From the NCBI GenBank assembly GCA_018066175.1, contig JAGHRV010000012.1, forward strand, positions 1 through 39,191: a stretch of DNA of 39,191 nucleotides, given 5' to 3'. Made by a program: the position numbers and the translations under genes. Of this stretch, positions 17,670-25,759 are shown piece after piece. The stretch's first letter is position 1; the number at the start of each line of letters is the position of its first letter. The notes under the pieces were generated by a model. The model worked only from the letters and a program-made list of their open reading frames with translations. It ran no database searches and was not told where the DNA came from. This stretch comes from Candidatus Colicola equi (GTDB lineage Bacteria > Bacteroidota > Bacteroidia > Bacteroidales > Paludibacteraceae).

Positions 17670-18400
17670 AAAAGATAATTGGCATATTATTACTCATTCT
17701 CCCTATCTTGGCTTGGGCGCAAGAGGTTGAAACTACCCAACCGGATAGTGTGGCGATTGCCATCACATCGAGTGATGTGCTACCCAATGATGCAGGCGTT
17801 AGAGATACCTTAGTCGTTGTTGGTAATCAGCACGAGATTATCGTAGGAGATACGGTGACTCCTCAACCACAAGCTACGTGGGATGATGGTTGGAGACCGG
17901 ATCCGCTACGGGCCGTCTGGATGGGTGCTTTAGTGCCGGGCTTGGGACAAATATACAACCGCAGTTATTGGAAATTACCAATCGTATATGGCGCATTCAT
18001 GGGATGTATATATGCCGTTATGTGGAATGGTAATATGTACGAAGATTATAGACAAGCCTATCGTGATATATTAACCGACGAAGTACTTTCGACTGATCCT
18101 AATCGTTCTTACAATGCTATTCTGCCCAAAGGATACACCATTGAGTCGATGGGAGGACGTGCTACGTACACGAACATATTAAAGAATAAACAAAATACGT
18201 ATCGCCGTAATAGAGACCTATCCATTGTCGGAATAGCCGCTGTTTATGCCTTGTCCATCATAGATGCTTTCGTAGATGCAGAGTTATTTGACTTTGATAT
18301 CTCGCCAGATTTGAGTCTAAATGTAGCACCGGAGATCTATTACGATGTGCAACGCCAAAGAAGTTCCGCCGGAATACATTTGGCACTAACTATAAAATGA
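17666..18400 (+). CDS. DUF5683 membrane-associated protein
   Basis: The 244-residue protein begins with TTG at 17666, sharing TTGA with the parB stop, the same geometry as an ATGA overlap. A signal peptide (MKKIIGILLLILPILAWAQ) leads to a variable segment and then the DUF5683 domain: PLRAVWMGALVPGLGQIYN, SYWKLPIVYGAFMGCIYAV, DYRQAYRDI, RRNRDLSIVGIAAVYALS. The domain has two membrane-embedded segments, around residues 105-125 and 190-210. The gene sits between parB and a lytic transglycosylase, an arrangement I know from other Bacteroidales. The molecular function is unknown. Confidence 0.85.
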   Translation: MKKIIGILLLILPILAWAQEVETTQPDSVAIAITSSDVLPNDAGVRDTLVVVGNQHEIIVGDTVTPQPQATWDDGWRPDPLRAVWMGALVPGLGQIYNRSYWKLPIVYGAFMGCIYAVMWNGNMYEDYRQAYRDILTDEVLSTDPNRSYNAILPKGYTIESMGGRATYTNILKNKQNTYRRNRDLSIVGIAAVYALSIIDAFVDAELFDFDISPDLSLNVAPEIYYDVQRQRSSAGIHLALTIK

Positions 18401-19509
18401 AAAAAATCTTATATATATTCTTGTTTACATGCGTATCCTGTTCATTGTATGCACAGGATAGCACATCTACCAATCTTGATTCTCTTTATAAGGGACGTTT
18501 GCAGTATCTCCCTTTCCAAATTGAAATGCCTTACAACCAAGTTGTAGGTTCCTATATAGATCGCTATTTAAATAATAAGCAACAAACCGCTCGTATCTTA
18601 TCCCGAGCTGATTATTATTTTCCTATCTTTTGGGATATATTAGGCAAGTATGATTTGCCTTACGAACTCTGTTACTTGCCCGTCATTGAGTCAGCCCTAA
18701 ATCCCATTGCTCATTCTCCCGTGGGCGCCGCAGGATTATGGCAGTTTATGCCGGCTACAGGTATGTTGTATGGATTGGAGGTAAACTCTTTGGTGGATGA
18801 ACGAATGGACCCAATCGCCTCAACCGAAGCTGCGTGCAAGTTCCTCAAGAATCTTAACGCCGATTTTGGAGACTGGAATTTAGCCATTGCTGCCTATAAT
18901 TGTGGTCCGGGAAATGTAAGAAAAGCCATTGCCCGCAGTGGTGGAAAAACGGATTTCTGGTCCATCTATCCCTACCTGCCCCGAGAAACACGCAGCTACC
19001 TGCCTATCTTTATCGCAGCGTGCTACGTGATGAACTACGCAGATTTACATGATATTTGCCCGGATACAACTTGGATGTATCCCGCTACCGATACTCTTGT
19101 GATCAAACGTCGCCTGCACTTTAACCAATTGGCTGAAGTAATGGGAATCTCTTTGGATACAATACGCAAACTCAATCCGCAGTATCCTAAAGACATTATT
19201 CCGGGTGATATATTGTCGAATGAGAAAGCATATACCCTCTGTTTACCAACAGACTTTGTGATATCCTATATCGAAAATGCGGACTCGATTCACCTCTACA
19301 AAGCGGATTCGCTTATCAATAACCGCCGTTCGGAAATAGAACTGCTGCATAAACAACCTATTGGCTCCACTACGTATACCGTTAAAAGCGGAGATAACTT
19401 GGGCAAGATTGCCAAGAAATACCATGTCACAGTTAAACAACTTAAAACATGGAATAAACTGAAATCAGACAATATCCGTATCGGACAAAAACTCAAGATC
19501 TGCAGATAA
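18397..19509 (+). CDS. LysM-containing lytic transglycosylase (MltD-like)
   Basis: The 370-residue protein would cleave peptidoglycan glycan strands to anhydromuropeptides. It has a signal peptide (MKKILYIFLFTCVSCSLYAQ). An SLT domain covers about 85-215 with the catalytic glutamate at 98 (YLPVIESALNP), GAAGLWQFMPATG and AIAAYNCGPGNV. One LysM module covers about 326-369 (TYTVKSGDNLGKIAKKY). Gammaproteobacterial MltD often has two or more LysM repeats; one is enough here. It is coupled to DUF5683 by ATGA and touches the MerR gene (TAATG). Confidence 0.94.
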   Translation: MKKILYIFLFTCVSCSLYAQDSTSTNLDSLYKGRLQYLPFQIEMPYNQVVGSYIDRYLNNKQQTARILSRADYYFPIFWDILGKYDLPYELCYLPVIESALNPIAHSPVGAAGLWQFMPATGMLYGLEVNSLVDERMDPIASTEAACKFLKNLNADFGDWNLAIAAYNCGPGNVRKAIARSGGKTDFWSIYPYLPRETRSYLPIFIAACYVMNYADLHDICPDTTWMYPATDTLVIKRRLHFNQLAEVMGISLDTIRKLNPQYPKDIIPGDILSNEKAYTLCLPTDFVISYIENADSIHLYKADSLINNRRSEIELLHKQPIGSTTYTVKSGDNLGKIAKKYHVTVKQLKTWNKLKSDNIRIGQKLKICR

Positions 19510-19832
19510 TGGAACCGTTTAAGCAATATTATTCTATTCGTGAAGTGGAACAGCAAACCCAAGTGCCCATCACTACTTTACGCTATTGGGAGAGTCAATT
19601 CCCCCAACTCAATCCGCGCAAAGATGGTCACGGCAATCGCTACTATACCGAAAATGATATCGCCTTTATTAAGCAGGTCAAGTTCATTCGTGATGATATG
19701 AAAATAACCCGCATTGAGGCTATCAAAAACGAATTGGATAATGGTAAACGAGGCACGGATGCTCGTCAGCGTGCAGCAGAAGTGCTGATGCGAATTCGAA
19801 AAGAACTAATGGAAATAAGAGCAAACTTATGA
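19509..19832 (+). CDS. MerR-family transcriptional regulator
   Basis: The 107-residue protein is a MerR-type winged helix (YYSIREVEQQTQVPITTLRY, then WESQFPQLNPRKDGHGNRYY) with a short C-terminal helix rich in charged residues. The classic metal-binding cysteines are absent, so a stress or envelope signal is more likely than metal sensing. Start and stop overlap the neighbours by 1 and 4 bp. It is therefore transcribed with the operon rather than from its own promoter, and it may regulate its own operon. Confidence 0.9.
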   Translation: MEPFKQYYSIREVEQQTQVPITTLRYWESQFPQLNPRKDGHGNRYYTENDIAFIKQVKFIRDDMKITRIEAIKNELDNGKRGTDARQRAAEVLMRIRKELMEIRANL

Positions 19833-22330
19833 ATAACAATCTACAGAGTACATGGAAGAAAATACTTCCCCATTGCGCTATTTTTGTCATCTTTTTATTG
19901 GCTTCTGCCATTTATTTTTGGCCTGCGTTGCAAGGAAAAGTTATTTATGCCGGAGATAACATCAATGGTCTTGCCGCTGTTCACGAGAGTTCCGAATTTC
20001 ACAAAACGACAGGGGATTATACCTATTGGACCGGTTCTATGTTCTCCGGAATGCCCAACTACCAAATTGGCGGTAATGGAGGATTTGTAGTGGATCATAT
20101 TATGAAGCCCCTCAAGTGGTTCTTCGCTTGGGGAACACGTAATATGGTCTTTATCTTCCTCTTCTATCTCTGCGCTTTCTTCCTATTATTGCGCTCCTTT
20201 AAGGTAGATAAATGGCTATCTATGGCCGGCGCTTTTGCTACGGCCCTCAGCAGCTATTTCTTTGTTATCATCGCTGCGCAACACCATGGTAAGTGCTATT
20301 CCATTACATGGATGATGCTGGTTATTGTTGGTTTTATCCTCACCTACCGAAAACAGTATGCTTGGGGAGCCTTGCTCATTATGTTCTTCACGTATATTGG
20401 CTTCTTCTTGCACCCCCAGATGAGTTACTACATCTGCATGCTGATAGGAATTTTGTTCTTTGCCGAATTGGCTATTGCTGCCAAAGCCAAAGAATGGAAA
20501 CACTTTATTGTAGCAACACTCATTTTCTTTGTATCCTTTGCGATTGGTATGGGGATGGGGTCTGGAAATATATTTGTCAATAAGGAGTACGCCGAACAAA
20601 CCATGCGAGGAGGACATTCCGATTTGGTGAAGACCAATGATGCAACCAACAAAACCGAAGGACTTGACCTCGACTATGCTACGGCATGGAGTTATGGCAT
20701 AAATGAAACGATGACTTTCCTTATTCCTAACTATATGGGAGGCGCATCGGGATATAACGTTGGCGAAAAGTCTGTCCTATACGAGGAATTGGTGAAAGCA
20801 CGCGTACCAAGAGGCTCGGCTAAACAGTTCTGCCAATCTGCTCCTACTTATTGGGGAGAGAAAGCCTTTACTTCCGGACCCGTCTATATGGGAGCCATTA
20901 TCTGTTTCCTCTTTGTCTTAGGTCTGATTATCGTTCCCGGACCATATAAATGGGCGCTGCTTATTGCTACGCTCTTCTCTGTTGCTCTCAGTTGGGGACA
21001 TAATTTCATGTCGTTGACGGAATTGTTTTTCCAATACTTCCCAATGTACAACAAGTTCCGTGCTGTAGAGTCTATCCTTATTGTGGCTGAAATAACGATG
21101 CCCCTGTTGGGCTTCCTTGCCTTGCAACAACTCACCTCTTCCCCTATAGGGGGAAGTCGGAAGGGGGCTCATCCTATTCTTATTGCCGCAGGCATTACCG
21201 CAGGTATTTGCCTCATTATTGCACTCTTTGGAGGGTCTAATCCTGTCTCCTCTTACGATGTACAGTGGAAAGGACAAGTAGGAAACGAGATTTATCAAAT
21301 GATTCTGGATCAGCGTACTGCCATGATTCAGGCTGATGCGTGGCGTTCGTTTATCTTCATCTTACTTGCTGCGGCGGTTATTTGGATATATATGCGCAAG
21401 AACTTTAAGGTGCAGTATCTTGGACTTATCTTAACGGCGCTGATTGTGGCAGATATGTGGACTGTTGATAAACGTTTCTGCAATGATAGTAATTTTGTTT
21501 CTGCAAAAGAGCGTGACAAGGCATTTAAGATGCTACCCTACGAAAAGGACTTGTTAGCAAGTGATCCGTCTCACTATCGCGTACTGAATCTAACGGCTAA
21601 CACCTTCAACGATGCCCGCACCTCGTATTACCTCAAGTCCATTGGTGGTTATTCGGCAGCTAAACTGCGCCGTTATCAGGATTTGATAGACGAACATATC
21701 AGCAAGATGCACATGCCGGTATTGAATATGCTTAATGCTAAGTACATCATCTCAAAAGGACAGAATGGTCAACCTTTCCCATACCTCAACCCGGATGCTT
21801 TAGGTAATGCGTGGTTCGTAGATGATGTGTATTATGTGGATAATGCCAATGCCGAATCCGATGCTCTCAATACTGTTGACTTGCGTCGCGTGGCTGTTAT
21901 GGATACTACCTACGCTCCTAACCGAATCTCAATGCAGGACTTAGCCGGGTCTTTACCGACGGCGAACCGACGGCGAACCGACGGCGAAGACTTGGATGAA
22001 GCAATCATCAACCTTACATCTTACGCTCCGAATAAATTGGTTTATGAGGCACAAACGCAGCAAGAGCGACTGGCTGTCTTCTCTGAAATATACTATCCTT
22101 ATGGATGGAAATGCACCATTGATGGAGAACCGACCGATATCTATCGCGTCAACTATATGTTGCGTGCCGTTAATATCCCTGCCGGACGACATGACATCGT
22201 GATGACCTTCGAACCGGATAGCGTGAAGAAAGGCAATACATTAGCCGTAAGTTGTTTCGCCTTGTTCGTGCTTGTCCTAATAGGAACAATAGGTGGATAT
22301 ATCTATAAAAAGAAGATTCGCAAACAGTGA
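19829..22330 (+). CDS. YfhO-family large membrane protein with two repeat insertions
   Basis: The 833-residue protein has many transmembrane helices (first near 13-32, last near 805-825) and a large extracytoplasmic C-terminal domain. This matches YfhO, a GT-C-like family. B. subtilis YfhO glycosylates lipoteichoic acid, and the Bacteroidota homologues are uncharacterised. GT-C-like acidic residues lie in the first loop (YAGDNINGLAAVHESSEF). Two stretches look inserted. Residues about 436-450 (TSSPIGGSRKGAHP) come from a GC-rich palindromic sequence, and residues 710-720 (PTANRRRTDGE) come from three tandem 11-mers. Both keep the frame. It shares ATGA and GTGA overlaps with its neighbours. 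Confidence 0.87.
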   Translation: MNNNLQSTWKKILPHCAIFVIFLLASAIYFWPALQGKVIYAGDNINGLAAVHESSEFHKTTGDYTYWTGSMFSGMPNYQIGGNGGFVVDHIMKPLKWFFAWGTRNMVFIFLFYLCAFFLLLRSFKVDKWLSMAGAFATALSSYFFVIIAAQHHGKCYSITWMMLVIVGFILTYRKQYAWGALLIMFFTYIGFFLHPQMSYYICMLIGILFFAELAIAAKAKEWKHFIVATLIFFVSFAIGMGMGSGNIFVNKEYAEQTMRGGHSDLVKTNDATNKTEGLDLDYATAWSYGINETMTFLIPNYMGGASGYNVGEKSVLYEELVKARVPRGSAKQFCQSAPTYWGEKAFTSGPVYMGAIICFLFVLGLIIVPGPYKWALLIATLFSVALSWGHNFMSLTELFFQYFPMYNKFRAVESILIVAEITMPLLGFLALQQLTSSPIGGSRKGAHPILIAAGITAGICLIIALFGGSNPVSSYDVQWKGQVGNEIYQMILDQRTAMIQADAWRSFIFILLAAAVIWIYMRKNFKVQYLGLILTALIVADMWTVDKRFCNDSNFVSAKERDKAFKMLPYEKDLLASDPSHYRVLNLTANTFNDARTSYYLKSIGGYSAAKLRRYQDLIDEHISKMHMPVLNMLNAKYIISKGQNGQPFPYLNPDALGNAWFVDDVYYVDNANAESDALNTVDLRRVAVMDTTYAPNRISMQDLAGSLPTANRRRTDGEDLDEAIINLTSYAPNKLVYEAQTQQERLAVFSEIYYPYGWKCTIDGEPTDIYRVNYMLRAVNIPAGRHDIVMTFEPDSVKKGNTLAVSCFALFVLVLIGTIGGYIYKKKIRKQ
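21138..21170. repeat. GC-rich palindromic element inside the YfhO gene
   Basis: CTTCCCC (21138-21144) can pair with GGGGAAG (21150-21156) around a short loop. A second G-rich arm follows (TCGGAAGGGGGCTC). The composition differs from the flanking gene, and the pattern resembles palindromic repeats I recall from many Bacteroidota genomes. It is in frame and encodes a Ser/Gly/Arg/Lys loop between membrane segments. Confidence 0.6.
21956..21988. repeat. Three perfect tandem 11-bp units inside the YfhO gene
   Basis: CCGACGGCGAA occurs three times in a row at 21956-21966, 21967-21977 and 21978-21988. The 33 bp total keeps the frame, but each unit is read in a different frame, giving P-T-A-N, then R-R-R, then T-D-G-E. 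Confidence 0.9.
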
Positions 22331-23313
22331 CTGAACGGAATATTGCATACGATTATCTGCGCTCATTGGCTATTCTGCTGGTAGCTGTGCTGCATGCTTG
22401 GTCTTTGCTCAAGATGGATGAACCGCAATACGGAATGATGTGCTATCTATATCGTGCCATTGTGGACGCAGGAGTTCCTTTGTTTGTGCTAATATCGGGA
22501 GCATTGGTATTGTCGTCACCCATATCGTCCTTATCTTCTTTTTTTCAGAAACGACTTAAACGCGTGTTAATCCCATTTGTTATTTGGGCTACTATAATAT
22601 ATATAATAGGTGTCTATCGCCATCAATACGACAATATCCAGAATCTATCGGATGCGCTCTTATGTTGGTTCCCCTATTTATTAAATAATCAAATCAATGT
22701 GTCGCATTGGTTTGTTCATATGATAATCGCTTTGTACCTGCTCACACCTATTTTGCAACGAGTTATTCAAAATGCTGACGGCAAGCGACTCTGTGAATAT
22801 ATACTGATTTTAATACTAGTATGTTTGTTGCTTAAGTGGTTCTTCCCTTCTGTTTTTATACTGACATATAGCTCTACTTTATTCGGATATATTGGTTTAT
22901 ATCTTGCGGGATATTACATAGCTCAATATGGAACTCATTTTGCTGCTGCTGATTGGATTTATGGTATAACTGCAATGGCATTATATGTCATTAATGTACT
23001 GACAGATTGTCCTAATAATGTCCTAACTCAATTGACGGCAGTTGCTGTTTTTGGAACCATCCTATCTATACATCGTCGGCATCCGTTATCTTCTTCTTGC
23101 CTCGTAGTAGCGATATCCAGGTATAGTTATTGCATCTATTTGGTGCATATTCCCATTATTTGTGCCATTTATTTATTGGTACACGCAGAAAATCCCCAAT
23201 GGTGGTTACCATTGGTTGTGGGAATAGGTGTTGTTGCTATCTGCACTTTCGGTTGCTGGATAGCAGATAGAATTCCAGGAAAGTGGAAGAACTACTTAGG
23301 AATTGCGGGATAA
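22327..23313 (+). CDS. Membrane acyltransferase (acyltransferase 3 / OafA-like)
   Basis: The 328-residue protein starts with GTG at 22327 in a GTGA overlap with the YfhO stop. It matches the acyltransferase-3 family: AYDYLRSLAILLVAVLHAWS places the catalytic-type His at residue 23. About ten hydrophobic helices follow, including WFVHMIIALYLLTPIL and YCIYLVHIPIICAIYLLV. Such proteins O-acetylate or succinylate surface sugars across the inner membrane. It is the last gene of the plus-strand operon. Its 3' end overlaps the convergent minus-strand gene by 18 bp. The substrate is unknown, though nearby glycan genes on the other strand are plausible partners. Confidence 0.88.
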   Translation: MTERNIAYDYLRSLAILLVAVLHAWSLLKMDEPQYGMMCYLYRAIVDAGVPLFVLISGALVLSSPISSLSSFFQKRLKRVLIPFVIWATIIYIIGVYRHQYDNIQNLSDALLCWFPYLLNNQINVSHWFVHMIIALYLLTPILQRVIQNADGKRLCEYILILILVCLLLKWFFPSVFILTYSSTLFGYIGLYLAGYYIAQYGTHFAAADWIYGITAMALYVINVLTDCPNNVLTQLTAVAVFGTILSIHRRHPLSSSCLVVAISRYSYCIYLVHIPIICAIYLLVHAENPQWWLPLVVGIGVVAICTFGCWIADRIPGKWKNYLGIAG

Positions 23314-24165
23314 CTTCCGTTTAAGTTTTTTCGGCCAACCCATAATTCGTTGAGGCACTTTGATGCACCAACGAATTATTTTATTTCCTGTGAAACTTAA
23401 CTTGTCAAGAAAGCCAAAGTCTGGTTTCTCTATGTTTTGTATTTGATAAGCATAATCAATGACCACGTCAATACGTCTTTGCTGAGCACCGGCCGTTGGC
23501 TGCCAATGTTTGACAATAAAGGATGGCATGGAATAAAAACGAGCAAGCCAGGTATGACGACACATCTCCTCACCCTTATGGTTGTGGAGAATCGTTGTCC
23601 AACCATCTGAATAGCGTTCATTATGCAGGTATAATGTCTTCATATTGCCAGCCATCCATAAGAAGAATGGGTAATAAGGTTCTAAATATCTGCTATTATC
23701 AAAATTGTATGGACGATCTTTATAAAGAAACTCTTGAGGGAATGCCGATTCTAATTGAGATCTATATTGTCCATAATCATAATCTTGTATGGCTTGTTTA
23801 GAGAATTTTTCGCGAATAAGATTTAGGTTGAAGACGTTAAAGAAAGGGTTAGTTACCAACGGATTACCTCCTCTTGGACACCATGTTCCACCATCAGGAC
23901 AACCGGCATTAGCAATCTTTTGATCTATGACATAATTCACTAAATCTAAGACTGCTTGTTTGTTGGTAATGAAACAATCTTCATCTATGTTAATGGCAAT
24001 ATCGCAATCGGTGTGTTTGAGCATGGTGTAAAAATAACCATCTGCCGATTGATCGGTCAATCGCACACAAGGGAAACCCCAAGACTCGTATAATCCTTTG
24101 CTTAAACGATATAATTTAAGGTCAAAGGAGCGACAAAATATCTTAATCCTTACGTGATTCATCAT
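23296..24165 (-). CDS. Probable glycosyltransferase of unknown family
   Basis: The start at 24165 (289 residues, MMNHVRIKIFCRSFDLK) is preferred because its ATG overlaps the upstream stop as ATGA. A start 4 codons earlier is possible. I do not recognise a named family. A GT-A-like signature is visible: DIAINIDEDCFITN (an acidic D-x-D-like motif near residues 67-72), an exposed loop GGTWCPRGGNPLVTNPFF, and a conserved-looking C-terminal basic stretch (PKKLKRKLSRNS). No signal peptide or membrane helix is seen. It is the last gene of the long minus-strand string, beside a GT2 and LicD, so a role in building or capping the same glycan is likely. Confidence 0.6.
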   Translation of the reverse strand: MMNHVRIKIFCRSFDLKLYRLSKGLYESWGFPCVRLTDQSADGYFYTMLKHTDCDIAINIDEDCFITNKQAVLDLVNYVIDQKIANAGCPDGGTWCPRGGNPLVTNPFFNVFNLNLIREKFSKQAIQDYDYGQYRSQLESAFPQEFLYKDRPYNFDNSRYLEPYYPFFLWMAGNMKTLYLHNERYSDGWTTILHNHKGEEMCRHTWLARFYSMPSFIVKHWQPTAGAQQRRIDVVIDYAYQIQNIEKPDFGFLDKLSFTGNKIIRWCIKVPQRIMGWPKKLKRKLSRNS

Positions 24166-25073
24166 TTTTTTCTGCAAAGCAATCCCTTCGTTACATTCTT
24201 TCTAAAAAGAATCAGTTTATTTCCTCTGGCAGGGTGTCCTTGCAGGCAATAACCAATCCACAAAACCAACGTTCCTCCCCATTTGACGGCTTCTAAAAGT
24301 AAACGCTTGCTATACTCCATTTTTGATATGGCGAGTGTTCTTTGTCGTTCACTTTTACCGATTTGGAGTGTGAGACGATTAAAATAATCTTCTTCCAGTT
24401 TATATGCAGGAATGGAGTGGTGCAAAATAGGCCAAGGCAAATATAGCACCTGCATTCCTAACCGATGCATTTTAGCGAAGAGATCTTTTTCTTCACTTCC
24501 CATAAGATTACCACCTTTACGCCCTAATGCCGTGTTAAATAGTCCAACTTGCTCAAAGACCTCCTTGCGATAAGCCGCATTACCACCTCCGGGATAACGC
24601 CCCTTAGGGTATTCGCGTACCTTATCGCCGTAGTCCATCCAGGCGGTCAATAGAGCACGAGTGTAAGGTGTCATCCAAGTCGGTTCCTCGCCTTCTTCGT
24701 ACATAGGTTGAATAGGACCGCCTGCTGCCATAGTCTCGGGGTGCCGCTCAAACCAATCGGCGTAGTCCTTCAGATAATGGGTATCCACCAAAGCATCATC
24801 ATCTACATACACAATAATATCTCCCTTGGCCTCCTGAAGACCTTTATTCTTGGCTGCCGATAAGCCTTGCTCTGTCTCTACTACGTAACGGAACATTACA
24901 TCAGCATGTTCTTTGGTATACTGTTGGCATACCTGTTGAGTGTTGTCGGTACAATTATTATCAACCAACACGATCTCGTATTGGTCTTTTTCCAATGTGT
25001 TTGCCGCCAAACTTTCTAACAATGGACGAATATATTTTTCTCGATTGTATGTACAAATAATAACACTTAGCAT
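24162..25073 (-). CDS. Family 2 glycosyltransferase
   Basis: The start at 25073 (303 residues) gives MLSVIICTYNREKYIRPLLE, the usual GT2 N-terminus. Upstream in-frame codons lie inside the licD gene. GT2 hallmarks are VLVDNNCTDNT (about 40-50), the DDD motif in IIVYVDDDALVDTHYL (about 85-100), the acceptor loop GRYPGGGNAAYRKEVF, and the catalytic-base region MGSEEKDLFAKM. A hydrophobic C-terminal segment (WGGTLVLWIGYCLQG) may anchor it to the membrane. It overlaps licD by 7 bp and the next gene by 4 bp. Confidence 0.92.
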   Translation of the reverse strand: MLSVIICTYNREKYIRPLLESLAANTLEKDQYEIVLVDNNCTDNTQQVCQQYTKEHADVMFRYVVETEQGLSAAKNKGLQEAKGDIIVYVDDDALVDTHYLKDYADWFERHPETMAAGGPIQPMYEEGEEPTWMTPYTRALLTAWMDYGDKVREYPKGRYPGGGNAAYRKEVFEQVGLFNTALGRKGGNLMGSEEKDLFAKMHRLGMQVLYLPWPILHHSIPAYKLEEDYFNRLTLQIGKSERQRTLAISKMEYSKRLLLEAVKWGGTLVLWIGYCLQGHPARGNKLILFRKNVTKGLLCRKK

Positions 25074-25759
25074 AATCTTCGGTACGAACGTTCTTCTGTA
25101 TGAATAATTCTTGTTACATAGCCATCTTGGGCGTTCCAGTTCTTGATAGGAGTCATGTATGAATCTGAATAGATAGCGCGCAACCAACCGTCTGTATCTA
25201 CAGGCATCCAAATTTTCAGTCCTAAAAACTCTCGGCGCTCAAATTCGCAGGCAGGGACATACGACCTATCGCAAGGAAAGCCGTCTGTAGCATTGGCTTC
25301 CTTCCATTCCTTCGTCTCATGCTTGCGTTGAATAACACTATACAAGTCCTGTCCTTCTTGAATATAGTAGAAAATATCTAAATGCAGATTATTGTAGATA
25401 TAGGTCTCTTCCACCACTTGCTCGGTTCCTGCCATCACGTTCTGCCGATAAAGATGAAAACCGGCTTGCTCCATTTGCTCGTGCAGGTCGGCAGGCACTT
25501 CTTTTTCTAAAATACCCAAATCTATATCGGGGTCGTAACTAATAAAACCGTGGTCGCGATAAGCCCCTAATAGGGCACCGTAAGTCAAAAAAACCTTCAC
25601 TCCCATCTTGCTGAATGCCTTGTCTGCTGTGGCCAACATAGTTAGACCATCCCGCTTCATGCGACGTGCTTGCACCTCAAACTTGACGCGATTGATTATT
25701 TCTACCATGGGCTTGTACAACCCGATACGAACTAATATCTTAACAACTAAATCTCTCAT
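25067..25759 (-). CDS. LicD-family phosphotransferase
   Basis: LicD proteins transfer a phospho-amino-alcohol (phosphocholine in H. influenzae and pneumococcus) from a CDP-linked donor to a sugar. The hallmark is LTYGALLGAYRDHGFISYDP followed by DIDLGI (near residues 57-82), a nucleotidyltransferase-fold metal site. The length is 230 residues from the ATG at 25759. A start at 25786 would add nine residues but overlap the upstream gene by 47 bp instead of 20. The gene directly follows an ornithine-cyclodeaminase-like gene and the nucleotidyltransferase/aminotransferase fusion, which is the expected supplier of the CDP-linked donor. No choline kinase or choline transporter is present, so phosphocholine itself is unlikely. 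Confidence 0.8.
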   Translation of the reverse strand: MRDLVVKILVRIGLYKPMVEIINRVKFEVQARRMKRDGLTMLATADKAFSKMGVKVFLTYGALLGAYRDHGFISYDPDIDLGILEKEVPADLHEQMEQAGFHLYRQNVMAGTEQVVEETYIYNNLHLDIFYYIQEGQDLYSVIQRKHETKEWKEANATDGFPCDRSYVPACEFERREFLGLKIWMPVDTDGWLRAIYSDSYMTPIKNWNAQDGYVTRIIHTEERSYRRLC

